A program made the position numbers and the translations under genes. This document shows, piece after piece, positions 25,024-33,924 of a stretch of 39,039 nucleotides of DNA; position 1 is the stretch's first letter, and every line of letters begins with the position of its first letter. A model generated the notes under the pieces. That model was not told where the DNA came from. It saw only the letters and a program-made list of their open reading frames with translations, and did not search any database. The stretch is from Prevotella aurantiaca JCM 15754 (lineage in GTDB: Bacteria; Bacteroidota; Bacteroidia; Bacteroidales; Bacteroidaceae): assembly GCF_000614025.1 (NCBI RefSeq), contig NZ_BAKF01000022.1, forward strand, positions 1-39,039. The letters run 5' to 3'.

Positions 25024-26290
25024 TTTCGTTGTTGTTAGATGTTTTAGGTTGCTGATTGCCTTGATGTGACGGACGCTTACCAAACTTCCCATTTCTGTGC
25101 TGACGTTGCTGCTTATTCTGTTCGTTTGAACTTGCTCCTTGCTGGTTGTTCTCTTGGTTACGAGGCTGTCCGTTCTTTTTATTGTTTCTACGATTATTCT
25201 TTTTACCTGTTTTTTCTTTATCGAAACGACTAAGGTCTGCTTCAGCCAACAAGTCAATAGGTTTCTTTGCTGGTTTTGCTTGTCCGTTGTTCAACAGCGA
25301 CAATGGTTTTTCACCTTGACGATTCATTTCTATAATTTCCTTAGCACGTTTTACAGAAATAGTTTCAAGGTTTACTGCCAAATTCTTATCGGTAGAATAT
25401 GTACATAGACCATTTAGAATATCAGTCTTGAATAAGAAATATTCTGCATCCATTGTATGTAAATGAACATCTTTTCCTGGGAGTTTGCGGCTTGCTTCCA
25501 TATATTCGTCTACCTCATAGTTGAGACAGCATTTCAACTTAGCACACATACCAGCTAACTTTGTGGGATTAAGTGATATATCTTGGCATCGTGCCGCATT
25601 AGTAGAAACACTTGAAAAGTTTTTCATCCATGTTGCACAACAAAGTTCTCTACCGCAAGGACCAGTTCCTCCAATACGTCCAGCTTCTTGTCTGGCACCT
25701 ATTTGCTTCATTTCAATACGTACATGGAAAGCTGCTGCAAGGTCTTTAATAAGTTGTCTAAAGTCTACACGTTCATCAGCAATATAGTAGAAAATGGCTT
25801 TATTACCATCTCCTTGATATTCCACATCACCTATTTTCATTTGCAGATTCAAGTTTTTAGCTATTTGCCTACTTTCTATCATCGTACTGTGTTCTCTTGC
25901 TTTGGCTTCCTTGTATTTTTCCATGTCAACCTCTCTTGCAATTCTGTAAACACGCTTAATGTCTTCTGGCGATTTAATACCGCAAGCTTTTTTCAGCTGT
26001 AGTTTCACCAACCTTCCTGTAAGTGTAACTACTCCGATATCGTGTCCAGGATTTGCTTCCACTGCAACAATATCTCCTTTATGCAAGTCAATATTGTTAA
26101 CATTGTGGTAATATCCCTTGCGTGTGTTTTTAAATTGCACTTCTACAAGGTCGGTTGTATCTGTATTGCCAGGAATATCTTCTAACCAGTCGAAAGTATT
26201 CAACTGTTTGTCAGAACGTCCACATGCTTGATGGCACAAACCGCGGTCGCAGCCTGTCCACATCTTAAATTTCATATCTTTATAGTTCAT
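25016..26290 (-). CDS. ricT: PSP1-domain protein, RicT (YaaT) family
   Basis: A 424-residue protein. The N-terminus carries cysteines C14, C19 and C23 (CDRGLCHQAC). A PSP1 core follows (about 50-300) with KKACGIKSPEDIKRVYRIAREVD, YYIADERVDFRQLIKDLAAAFHVRIEMKQIGARQEA, GGTGPCGRELCC and CAKLKCCLNYEVD. In Bacillus, RicT works with RicA/RicF as an Fe-S complex that aids RNase Y and RNA processing. Whether that holds in this phylum is not known to me. The last 75 residues or so are a low-complexity Asn/Gln/Lys/Arg tail, likely disordered and able to bind nucleic acid. It is 84 bases after holB and overlaps gldH. Confidence 0.9.
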   Translation of the reverse strand: MNYKDMKFKMWTGCDRGLCHQACGRSDKQLNTFDWLEDIPGNTDTTDLVEVQFKNTRKGYYHNVNNIDLHKGDIVAVEANPGHDIGVVTLTGRLVKLQLKKACGIKSPEDIKRVYRIAREVDMEKYKEAKAREHSTMIESRQIAKNLNLQMKIGDVEYQGDGNKAIFYYIADERVDFRQLIKDLAAAFHVRIEMKQIGARQEAGRIGGTGPCGRELCCATWMKNFSSVSTNAARCQDISLNPTKLAGMCAKLKCCLNYEVDEYMEASRKLPGKDVHLHTMDAEYFLFKTDILNGLCTYSTDKNLAVNLETISVKRAKEIIEMNRQGEKPLSLLNNGQAKPAKKPIDLLAEADLSRFDKEKTGKKNNRRNNKKNGQPRNQENNQQGASSNEQNKQQRQHRNGKFGKRPSHQGNQQPKTSNNNENE

Positions 26291-26374
26291 TGTTTAATTT
26301 TGAGACCTTGCTTTTTTGAAAACCTTATTTGGTATTTCCACAAGGGTATATATATTGTTTGAAATGTACGAATA

Positions 26375-27496
26375 TTATTTCCTTAGAATTAGAACTATCA
26401 TTTTCAATGCCATATCGTAGAATACGACTTTTCCATTGGCATTTTGCCCTATATCTTTGTGGCATCTTTCAAATAGTTCGTTTATTTCTATTATGTTTTT
26501 TTCGTTAATGAAACGCGAGAATTTTTTGGCAAAGTTTTCTTCTTCCAACGACATGTAAACAAGTTCTGGGTTGCGGAAATTGAACATGAAATTTTCTCTT
26601 ACTTGTTGTTGAAAGTAAACCAGCATACGTCTTTCTTTCTCTCTACCAAATGTTGCTACTGATTCGCTCCATTGTTTTAATGCTTTGATATCGCGCATAT
26701 AGCACGAACGCATAAGTTGCTGAAAGAGTTGTAGGAATTCTTTTGATTCATTGTCGCTACTTAATTCTTCTATTGCATGCAGCCAACTACCTCTTGCACG
26801 TCTTGCAACACGATGAGCAATGTCTTCGTCCAAGCCACGTTGTTCAATCAATGCTTTTTCAATATCAGCATCGTCTATGCGTTTTACATCAATACGTTGT
26901 GTTCGGCTGACAATTGTAGCCAAAAGTTTTTCGGGTTCTTCGCTTACCATTAGGAATACAGTTCCTTCTGTTGGTTCTTCTAAAAGTTTTAGAATCTTGT
27001 TTGCCGAAGTCTGGTTCATTCGTTCGGGTAGCCATATAATAGAAATTTTATAGCCACCTTGACTTGATTTCAGTGCAAGTTGTCTTGAAATGCTGTCGCT
27101 TTCTGCACCGGTAATAATAGCTTGCTGTGTTGTCGCTCCCATTTCATTCATCCATTTACGAATGTTGAAATAGATTCCTTCTATTATCATTTTGCGCCAT
27201 TCCTTAGCAAAATCATTACTTACTGGCTGATATTCAGAGCTTGTATTCGGCAACTTTATTGTAGGGTAAGTAAAGTGAAGATCGGGATGTTCCCATTTCT
27301 TAAGCATTGCTTTCGTATTTTCAGGCGATGTTGAAGATGTTTCGAGAAGATAACTTGCAAATGCCATAGCTAATGCCATTTTTCCTGAACCATAAGGTCC
27401 ACAAAAGAGTAAGGCATGCGGAACGTGTTTGTCCGTTGCCATTTTCAGCAGTCGTTGCTTTACCTCTTCTTGTCCTATAACTTCCGAAAAATCCAT
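26375..27496 (-). CDS. holB: DNA polymerase III delta-prime subunit
   Basis: Delta-prime is the rigid, non-hydrolysing member of the clamp loader. The 373-residue protein starts MDFSEVIGQEEVKQRLLKMA and carries the P-loop CGPYGSGKMALA (K39). PDLHFTYPTIK and KISIIWLPERMNQTSANKILKLLEEP (equivalent to the sensor/NALLKTLEEP region) follow. The SRC-like motif reads VSRTQRI. The usual zinc-binding cysteine cluster between the P-loop and the HPDLHF motif is absent; that stretch reads LLETSSTSPENTKAMLKKW. I start at the ATG at 27496: a -7 box at 27571-27578 precedes it, and the only upstream start is a TTG in a segment unlike the family. It is the first gene of the holB-ricT-gldH unit. Confidence 0.9.
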   Translation of the reverse strand: MDFSEVIGQEEVKQRLLKMATDKHVPHALLFCGPYGSGKMALAMAFASYLLETSSTSPENTKAMLKKWEHPDLHFTYPTIKLPNTSSEYQPVSNDFAKEWRKMIIEGIYFNIRKWMNEMGATTQQAIITGAESDSISRQLALKSSQGGYKISIIWLPERMNQTSANKILKLLEEPTEGTVFLMVSEEPEKLLATIVSRTQRIDVKRIDDADIEKALIEQRGLDEDIAHRVARRARGSWLHAIEELSSDNESKEFLQLFQQLMRSCYMRDIKALKQWSESVATFGREKERRMLVYFQQQVRENFMFNFRNPELVYMSLEEENFAKKFSRFINEKNIIEINELFERCHKDIGQNANGKVVFYDMALKMIVLILRK

Positions 27497-27570
27497 TTCT
27501 TCCTCTTGTTGCTTAAAACTTTGAGAGTCTTCAATTAAACCTTGTTGTCTGTACAAAAGTCTTTAGATTG

Positions 27571-27578
27571 CAAAGTTA
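27571..27578 (-). promoter_or_regulatory. -7 promoter box for holB-ricT-gldH
   Basis: Minus-strand TAACTTTG matches TAnnTTTG; the start of transcription would be near 27564. A -33 box at normal spacing is not clear. Confidence 0.5.
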
Positions 27579-27666
27579 ATAAATAAAAGCGAATTATAGG
27601 TCGAAAAATAGAACTATTCAGAGATTACTTCTATTCACGAGCTGAATGTAAAGATGAGCAATATGT

Positions 27667-28182
27667 TCAGATAGAGTTGAATTTCTCAAGAACATTCTTT
27701 TTATTATATTGTAATATTCTATTTTCTAAATCAATTGGAAACCAAACTGTTGAAAATTCATATTGTTTAAATTCCTCTCTTGTAATAGGAAGCTCTTCTT
27801 GAGTATCGAAATTTCTCAAGCGGAAATCTCCATCAATACCAAATACCATTTTTAGATTTTGATACTTTGAATGAATATATTTATCGTAATTTTCGGTTTT
27901 TCCTATTACTCTCCATCTTTTTCTAATGACTCCATCCCAAAAAATCTGTAATGGAGAAAACATTATCCCAGAACTTTCTATTTCATGGATATTAGTGTTA
28001 GCTGAACCTATTTTATTAAAAATTTCAACTAAAATAGAAGAACTTGTCTCTATAACTCTACCAAATGCGAAGTTTTTATCTAAATCTTTATCCGACAACT
28101 TTGTTTTTAATTTCCAGTCATCTTTAGGCATGAATAGAGGTATACAGAATATTTCTCCTGCGTTAATGATTATTTTATTCAT
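27667..28182 (-). CDS. Imm26-like immunity protein
   Basis: A 171-residue cytoplasmic protein with the pattern of the Imm26 immunity family: GEIFCIPLF near the start, then FAFGRVIETSSSILVEIFN, then the segment SPLQIFWDGVIRKRWRVIGKTENYDKY. Imm26 proteins neutralise nuclease-type polymorphic toxins. It lies 19 bases after a SUKH-type gene on the same strand. Base composition is clearly more AT-rich than the neighbouring holB gene. No toxin, secretion or cargo gene is next to it. I recognise the pattern but cannot confirm the family without a profile search; the alternative is an uncharacterised protein of similar fold. Confidence 0.6.
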   Translation of the reverse strand: MNKIIINAGEIFCIPLFMPKDDWKLKTKLSDKDLDKNFAFGRVIETSSSILVEIFNKIGSANTNIHEIESSGIMFSPLQIFWDGVIRKRWRVIGKTENYDKYIHSKYQNLKMVFGIDGDFRLRNFDTQEELPITREEFKQYEFSTVWFPIDLENRILQYNKKNVLEKFNSI

Positions 28183-28201
28183 TATTTAGCGTATATTCTT
28201 T

Positions 28202-28726
28202 TCAGAAATAATTATAAGGGTAGATTTTATATAAATCCGCGTGTATGGAATTTATTTCTTCAGAAAACTTGTCAATCAGAGTCTTATCTTCATATTCTTG
28301 GTTGTCTAACAATTTTTCTAAGACTTGATATAAAAAAGCCATCTGTAAGAAAGAATAAAATGGAATATTGAAGCAGGTAAATTGGTTCATATCTGAATAC
28401 TCACCTTGTTCATGATCATAAAATAAAACAAAATTATTTTCTTTATTTATGAACCATCTATCGCCTTGTCCTGATGCACCAATTATCCATACCTTTTTAC
28501 TAATGATTTCATAATTAGTTGCCAAATAGCGATTCTCATTCAATGCCTTCTCGTACTCAAATATCTCAATATCAGGCGTAATTTCTATACCTTCATATTT
28601 AGAAATGAAAGATAGATAGAATTTATCTAATGGAGGTAACTTTTCTAAATTTCTTATTTCCATTTTTCTTTGTTCTATCCTTTCTAATATTTCATTTTCT
28701 GATAATTTTCTAAATACCATCATCAT
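28202..28726 (-). CDS. SUKH (SMI1/KNR4-like) immunity-type protein
   Basis: A 174-residue protein with SUKH features: LPPLDKFYLSFISKYEG near the start (the typical LP-x-x-Y/F motif of the first helix), an acidic IFEYEKALNENR segment, then KVWIIGASGQGDRWFINKENNFVLFYDHE, where the domain usually has its G-x-G-D strand. SUKH proteins are a large group of immunity proteins against bacterial toxins. I start at the ATG cluster 28726/28723/28720 because an AAGAGAG sequence precedes it and a -7 box lies at 28765-28772; farther starts would lie inside the promoter. It forms a two-gene unit with the Imm26-like gene. Confidence 0.62.
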   Translation of the reverse strand: MMMVFRKLSENEILERIEQRKMEIRNLEKLPPLDKFYLSFISKYEGIEITPDIEIFEYEKALNENRYLATNYEIISKKVWIIGASGQGDRWFINKENNFVLFYDHEQGEYSDMNQFTCFNIPFYSFLQMAFLYQVLEKLLDNQEYEDKTLIDKFSEEINSIHADLYKIYPYNYF

Positions 28727-28764
28727 CTCTCTTTTGTATGTGGTCAAACTGCTGAACACAACTG

Positions 28765-28772
28765 CAAATATA
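28765..28772 (-). promoter_or_regulatory. -7 promoter box for the immunity gene pair
   Basis: Minus-strand TATATTTG matches TAnnTTTG and predicts transcription from near 28758. TTG occurs 17 bases upstream (28792-28790), a weak candidate for the -33 box. Confidence 0.45.
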
Positions 28773-29147
28773 GTCATTTGCTTTGATATCAACCCATGAT
28801 ATTTTCATAAATAATATAGATGGTTGTAAATTTCTTTTTACTTTTTCTTTCCTCAATATATTTGAGTTAGATGGTTGTAACGTGAGAATTTAGATGAGAA
28901 GAAATATCCTATCGAAAGAATGAAATTGGGTTTCAAAAATTATAATAAGAACTTCAGGATTTTCTTATTATAATTTTAAAATTTATAATTATAATTTTGA
29001 ATTTTTTATTATAAATTTTCAAGCAAATTTTTATATCAAACTTATGCTATTCAAAAGTTCAAGCAAAACGGCTAATCCTGCTCATAGATGCGTTAGATTC
29101 TGTTATTAGGCCAGAAATAAATGCAACCTCTGCAATAAAATATAAAA
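28773..29147. other. Non-coding region between the immunity genes and fumarase
   Basis: No coding frame with family features is seen. Two copies of the 13-base TAGATGGTTGTAA occur at 28817-28829 and 28868-28880. From about 28964 it holds the second AT-rich phased repeat, and at its end the fumarase terminator begins. The remaining unique sequence (about 29060-29140) shows nothing I recognise. Confidence 0.5.
28964..29058 (+). repeat. AT-rich phased palindromic repeat, copy 2
   Basis: ATAATT cores start at 28970 and 28991, with a third variant at 29011-29012, again 20-21 bases apart. The array is followed by a tail TTTTCAAGCAAATTTTTATA and then TCAAACTTATGCTA. This tail aligns over about 36 bases with that of the copy at 38.7 kb with one single-base gap. 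The cores are decayed (G/C ends lost). Confidence 0.6.
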
Positions 29148-29184
29148 GCAGATATATCAAGCAGAGTCTTTTTGATATATCCGC
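29148..29184 (-). terminator. Terminator after fumarase
   Basis: GATATATCAA (29151-29160) pairs with TTGATATATC (29172-29181). The stem extends by GCA/CGC with one mismatch. It stands about 13 bases after the fumarase stop, and the minus strand continues TTTTATATTTTA after it. Confidence 0.65.
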
Positions 29185-29196
29185 TTATTAAAAAAA

Positions 29197-30840
29197 TTAT
29201 TTCTTAGGGCAACCTGTCCAAGGCTTTAATTGCTTGAAAAAGTCGTTGCCTTTATCGTCAACAAGAATAAATGCAGGGAAGTCTTCAACTGTAATCTTAT
29301 AAACGGCTTCCATACCCAGTTCTGGATATTCCACACATTCTATACTCTTAATACTGCTTTGTGAAAGAACTGCAGCAACACCACCGATAGTTCCAAGATA
29401 GAAACCGCCATGCTTTTTACAAGCATCGGTAACTTCTTGTGTACGATTACCTTTGGCAATCATTACGAGCGAAGCACCATTAGCTTGGAATTCATCAACA
29501 TAAGTATCCATTCGGTTAGCTGTAGTAGGGCCCATAGAACCGCAGGGTAAACCATTTGGAGTTTTAGCTGGACCAGCGTAAAGCACAGGATAATCTTTGA
29601 AATATTGTGGTAACACTTCTCCAGCATCAAGGCGTGCCTTTAGTTTTGCGTGTGCAATATCGCGTGCAACAATAATAGTTCCCTTCAGACTTACACGAGT
29701 AGAAACAGGATGCTTGGTAAGTTCCGCACGAACAGCATCAATACCTTTATCCAAATCTATTTGTATTACTTTAGTTCCTTCACCTGGTTTGCGATATTCT
29801 TCAGGAATGAGTTCTCCAGGATTGGTATCCATCTTTTCCAACCAGATACCATCTTTATTGATTTTACCCTTTATGTTGCGGTCGGCAGAGCAAGAAACAC
29901 CCATACCGATAGGTACACTAGCACCATGACGTGGTAGACGAATGATGCGAATGTCGTGTGCAAGATACTTACCACCAAATTGTGCACCAAGCCCAATCTT
30001 GTATGCTTCTTCAAGTAATTTCTTTTCTAATTCGATATCTCGGAATGCACGACCAGTTTCATCACCTGTTGTTGGGAGTGCATCGTAGTATTTGATACTT
30101 CCAAGTTTAACTGTGAGCAAGTTCTTTTCAGCTGATGTTCCACCAATAACAAAGCAAATATGGTAGGGTGGACAAGCTGCTGTTCCAAGACTCTTCATTT
30201 TTTCTACCAAGAAAGGAATAAGAGTTCCTTCATTTTGAATGGTAGCTTTGGTCATTGGATAGAAATAAGTCTTGTTGGCAGAACCACCTCCTTTTGCTAC
30301 CATTACAAATTTATATTCAGCACCTTCAGTAGCTTCGATATCAATTTGTGCAGGAAGATTGCACTTAGTATTTACTTCGTCGAACATGTTCAAAGGAGCA
30401 TTCTGAGAATAGCGTAGGTTTTCTTGAGTAAATGTATTGAAAACACCGAGAGAGAGTGCTTCTTCGTCCTCGAAACCTGTCCATATCTGTTGACCTTTTT
30501 CGCCGTGGATAATTGCAGTTCCTGTATCTTGGCAGAAAGGTAATACTCCCTTTGCTGCAGTTTCAGCATTGCGAAGGAACTGGAGTGCTACATACTTGTC
30601 GTTTTCAGAAGCATCTTTGTCTTTCAAGATAGCTGCAACTTGTTCGTTATGTTCGCGACGGAGGTAGAATTCACAATCGTGAAAAGCCTCTTGTGCCAAT
30701 AAAGTTAATGCTTCGGGGGCAACTTTTACAATTTCTTTGCCTTCAAAGCTTGAGACAGTAATTCCTTCTTTAGAAACTAATCTGTACTCTGTTTGATCTT
30801 TTCCCAATTGAAACATTGGGGCATACTTAAAATCAGCCAT
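29197..30840 (-). CDS. Class I fumarate hydratase (4Fe-4S)
   Basis: This enzyme interconverts fumarate and malate with an oxygen-sensitive [4Fe-4S] cluster and suits an anaerobe using the reductive branch to succinate. The 547-residue protein contains three probable cluster cysteines, in [10 protein letters not shown], in [18 protein letters not shown] and in [12 protein letters not shown]. The C-terminal domain carries [22 protein letters not shown] and AKGNRTQEV. The start is best placed at the ATG at 30840 ([15 protein letters not shown]). An upstream ATG at 30867 lies within a hairpin arm and would add nine residues atypical of the family. It follows the M16 gene on the same strand but is separated from it by a terminator-like hairpin. 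Symbols fumA/fumB/fumC cannot be chosen from the sequence. Confidence 0.93.
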   Translation of the reverse strand: MADFKYAPMFQLGKDQTEYRLVSKEGITVSSFEGKEIVKVAPEALTLLAQEAFHDCEFYLRREHNEQVAAILKDKDASENDKYVALQFLRNAETAAKGVLPFCQDTGTAIIHGEKGQQIWTGFEDEEALSLGVFNTFTQENLRYSQNAPLNMFDEVNTKCNLPAQIDIEATEGAEYKFVMVAKGGGSANKTYFYPMTKATIQNEGTLIPFLVEKMKSLGTAACPPYHICFVIGGTSAEKNLLTVKLGSIKYYDALPTTGDETGRAFRDIELEKKLLEEAYKIGLGAQFGGKYLAHDIRIIRLPRHGASVPIGMGVSCSADRNIKGKINKDGIWLEKMDTNPGELIPEEYRKPGEGTKVIQIDLDKGIDAVRAELTKHPVSTRVSLKGTIIVARDIAHAKLKARLDAGEVLPQYFKDYPVLYAGPAKTPNGLPCGSMGPTTANRMDTYVDEFQANGASLVMIAKGNRTQEVTDACKKHGGFYLGTIGGVAAVLSQSSIKSIECVEYPELGMEAVYKITVEDFPAFILVDDKGNDFFKQLKPWTGCPKK

Positions 30841-30844
30841 AGTG

Positions 30845-30909
30845 TTAAAAAAATAACCTGACACCATTATGCGTAAAACTCTATTGTTCTACAAATCATG
30901 GTGTCAGGT
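30845..30909 (-). terminator. Terminator or attenuator before fumarase
   Basis: A perfect 12-base inverted repeat: ACCTGACACCAT and ATGGTGTCAGGT on the minus strand (plus coordinates 30898-30909 and 30856-30867) across a 30-base loop. It is followed directly by TATTTTTTT on the minus strand and ends only about a dozen bases before the fumarase ATG. It would terminate the M16 transcript. I see no TAnnTTTG promoter between it and fumarase. A second imperfect hairpin (30943-30977) lies just upstream. Confidence 0.65.
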
Positions 30910-30988
30910 ATCTATTAATGTTTAAATAATGTTTTTGTTTTGGCCTCGCAAAACAGATGTAATTCTGTATGCAAGGCACTATTTTGGT

Positions 30989-33907
30989 TTAGTAACCAAA
31001 GATTTCTTCTGTTGTTACACGCTTGATAGGTGCAATCTTCTCTAAAGCCTTCATATCAAGTTCCTTTTCATTACCAAGGATAAGATACTTGAAGGTCTTA
31101 TTTGCCATGTTCTGCTTCTCGAAATTAATAATGTCGTCGAAGGTTACACTTGGTAGATCGTAATAAATCTTCTCTGCCAAAGTACAATTCATACCCTTCT
31201 TTAGTGCATCCATATAAGCAGAAAGGATAGAGAACTTAGTTGTACGAGTTGAAGCAAGACTCTTCAAGAGGTTCTGTTTTGCCAAATCAAAGTTAGCTTG
31301 GCGCACTGGAACATTGTTAAGAAGTTCGTTGAATTGCGTAACACAATCCATCATTTTGTCATTCTGTGTGATAATGTATGTGTTAAAATATTCCTTATCT
31401 CCCAAACGAGCAGGCATGTGATAGCTTGCATTTGCAGAGTAAGCCAAGGCACGAGCTTCGCGCATTTCTTGGAATACAATAGCATTCATACCACCACCAA
31501 AGTATTCGTTAAAGAGTGAAATCTTTGCAGCATCGTTAGGATTCCATTCTTTATTCTCGTTATGGAATTGAACCATGTAGATATTTTTAGCATCATATGG
31601 CGCAATAATAACTTCGTTCTTAGGTGTTGTCTGCAATGTATAACGCTTTTCTTTTGGTAATGGCGTGAACTTCTTATTTGTTTTAAAAGTTTTACTCAAG
31701 AGTTTATCAATTTCACTCATTGACGAAGGACCATAGTAAAGTACTGTTTGCTTGTAGTTCTTCAAGTTTTTCAATACATTCAATAACTTTTGTGGGTCCA
31801 TGCTCTTAAGTTGTTGTTCGCTTAGAATATTGCGAGTTGAATTGTAAGAGCCATACTTACCATAATCGTATAAAGCGTTAAAGTTTGCTTTTTGATCAGC
31901 TTTGTTGTCCTTTTGTGATTTAATCAACAAATCTACTGCAGCAGCATAAGCTTCTTTATCAACTTTTGCATTTTCAATAACATGATTGATGAGTGCTAAT
32001 GCCTTTGGAAGATTTTCGTTTAAGCCAGTTATGTAGAAATAAGTTTCATCGTCAGACTGACCGATATCATAATCGCAGGCAAGTTTATACAACTCTTGTT
32101 TTATCTGTGCATTACTCATCTTATCGGTGCCAAGATAGTCGATATACATTTTTGCATAAGTTGGCAAAATATCGCTTTCTTGACCGAATGGAATTTGCAA
32201 GTAGAGTGTAAACAAGTCGTCCGATGTATTTTGTTTGTAAATGATAGGCCAACCTTTCTTTGTTGTACCCTTAGTAAGGTCTTTCTTGAAATCAACAAAT
32301 ACTGGTTTAATAGGTTCTACCTTATGGTTTACAATTTCTTGTAAGAAATCAGAGTGCTTGTCGTTATTTGTTGGGATTGGTGTAATCTTTGGCTTATCTA
32401 CCTTTTGGAGAGTATTATCAGGTCCTTGAACCTTGTTTATAATTGCATATCCGTTAGTGAAGAAACGATTAGCAAAGCTAACAATTTCTGCTTTTGTCAT
32501 CTTTGAGATGCGGTTAAGTTTTCCAACTTCCTGTTTCCAATCAACATTGTTAATAAAGGCATCTACAAAAGCCTTAGCTCGGAATTGGTTGTTGTCAAGA
32601 CTTCTATAATAGCTACGCTTGTAGTTGTTGATAACAGAAGGTAATAAGTCGTCAGAAAATTCACCTCTTTTAAGCTTTTCAATTTCAGCAAGCAACAAAT
32701 TACGTACCTCTTCTAAAGATTGTCCTTTTTTAGGACTACCTACTGCAATGAACATAGAGTAGTCGGTCAATTCAGAAAAACCAGCACCAGCTGATTGTAC
32801 TTTCATTGTTTGATTCAAATCTAAGTCGAAAAGACCAGCGCGATTGTTACTTAATAATTCACTTATAATGTTTAATGTATCGCATTGCAAAGAATTGCCT
32901 TTATCAGCTCTCCATCCCAAATATACAGTTTCTGCTTCCAAACCAACTACAGTTGTATCAACAGGTTGCGTAAACTTGGGTTGAGGACCATATTGAGGTG
33001 CACTTAAAGTTTCACTTTTTTTCCAACTACCAAAATATTTTTCTATTGTAGCCACAGCTTCATCAGGATTAAGATCGCCAGACAAACAGATTGCAATGTT
33101 GTTTGGCACATAATAGCGGTGGTAGTAACTCATAATGTTTGTGATAGAAGGATTCTTAAGATGTTCGCCTCTACCAATTGTTGTTTGTGTTCCGTATGGG
33201 TGGTTAGGGAAAAGTTTAGCCATCAAAGCTGTAAATAACTTTCTTCCATCGCTTGTTAAGCCCATATTATATTCTTCATATACAGCTTCGAGTTCGGTAT
33301 GGAAACCGCGAATAACCATATTTTGGAAACGATCGCCTTGTACTTTTGCCCATGAATCCATTTCGTTGCTTGGTATATTTTCTACATAACAAGTAACATC
33401 GTTAGATGTATAAGCATTAGTTCCCTGACTTCCGATAGCAGCCATGAGCTTGTCGTATTCATTAGGAATGTTGTATTGAGCTGCAATCTGAGACACAGAG
33501 TCTATCTTATGATACCAAACCTTACGCTTTGCAGGGTCTGTCATGTGTCGATATTCTTCGTAAAGATTTTCAATTTGTTTCAGATAAGGAAGCTCAGCCT
33601 GATAGTTAGAAGTACCAAACTTCTCTGTCCCTTTAAACATAATGTGTTCGAGATAGTGTGCTAAACCTGTTGTTTCAGCAGGATCGTTTCGACTACCAGT
33701 GCGCACAGCAATGTAAGTTTGAATACGTGGTTTTTCTTTATTTACACTAATGTAAATTCTTAACCCATTATTCAGGGTGTAAATGCGTGTCTTCATTGGG
33801 TCGTTAGGCACGCTCTCATAGGTACGAATCTGCGCTTTTATACCTACAACACTAAGAAGTAAGAGCAAAGACAAACCTATTTTCCCAAAAGAAAGGTTTT
33901 TAATCAT
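30989..33907 (-). CDS. M16 family zinc metallopeptidase, exported, two-domain
   Basis: A 972-residue precursor with signal peptide (about residues 1-25, LSLLLLLSVVGIKA). The N-terminal M16 domain has the inverted zinc motif H84-YLE-H88 in GLAHYLEHIMFKGTEKFGT. A further Glu ligand is likely in the ELEAVYEEYNMGL segment, about 75 residues later. A non-catalytic middle domain and a second M16-like domain (about 540-960, with GGGMNAIVFQEMREARALAYSANASY) follow. This is the pitrilysin/processing-peptidase clan acting in the periplasm on peptides. It is 17 bases after the DUF4954 gene and probably ends the hflX-DUF4954-M16 transcript at the hairpin before fumarase. Substrate unknown. Confidence 0.93.
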   Translation of the reverse strand: MIKNLSFGKIGLSLLLLLSVVGIKAQIRTYESVPNDPMKTRIYTLNNGLRIYISVNKEKPRIQTYIAVRTGSRNDPAETTGLAHYLEHIMFKGTEKFGTSNYQAELPYLKQIENLYEEYRHMTDPAKRKVWYHKIDSVSQIAAQYNIPNEYDKLMAAIGSQGTNAYTSNDVTCYVENIPSNEMDSWAKVQGDRFQNMVIRGFHTELEAVYEEYNMGLTSDGRKLFTALMAKLFPNHPYGTQTTIGRGEHLKNPSITNIMSYYHRYYVPNNIAICLSGDLNPDEAVATIEKYFGSWKKSETLSAPQYGPQPKFTQPVDTTVVGLEAETVYLGWRADKGNSLQCDTLNIISELLSNNRAGLFDLDLNQTMKVQSAGAGFSELTDYSMFIAVGSPKKGQSLEEVRNLLLAEIEKLKRGEFSDDLLPSVINNYKRSYYRSLDNNQFRAKAFVDAFINNVDWKQEVGKLNRISKMTKAEIVSFANRFFTNGYAIINKVQGPDNTLQKVDKPKITPIPTNNDKHSDFLQEIVNHKVEPIKPVFVDFKKDLTKGTTKKGWPIIYKQNTSDDLFTLYLQIPFGQESDILPTYAKMYIDYLGTDKMSNAQIKQELYKLACDYDIGQSDDETYFYITGLNENLPKALALINHVIENAKVDKEAYAAAVDLLIKSQKDNKADQKANFNALYDYGKYGSYNSTRNILSEQQLKSMDPQKLLNVLKNLKNYKQTVLYYGPSSMSEIDKLLSKTFKTNKKFTPLPKEKRYTLQTTPKNEVIIAPYDAKNIYMVQFHNENKEWNPNDAAKISLFNEYFGGGMNAIVFQEMREARALAYSANASYHMPARLGDKEYFNTYIITQNDKMMDCVTQFNELLNNVPVRQANFDLAKQNLLKSLASTRTTKFSILSAYMDALKKGMNCTLAEKIYYDLPSVTFDDIINFEKQNMANKTFKYLILGNEKELDMKALEKIAPIKRVTTEEIFGY

Positions 33908-33924
33908 AATGCATTATTTATGTT

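Noticed and set aside
24526..25257. Longer upstream start for gldH (243 codons)
   Set aside because: The extra part overlaps the ricT tail and lacks a signal peptide; the ATG at 25023 gives a normal lipoprotein.
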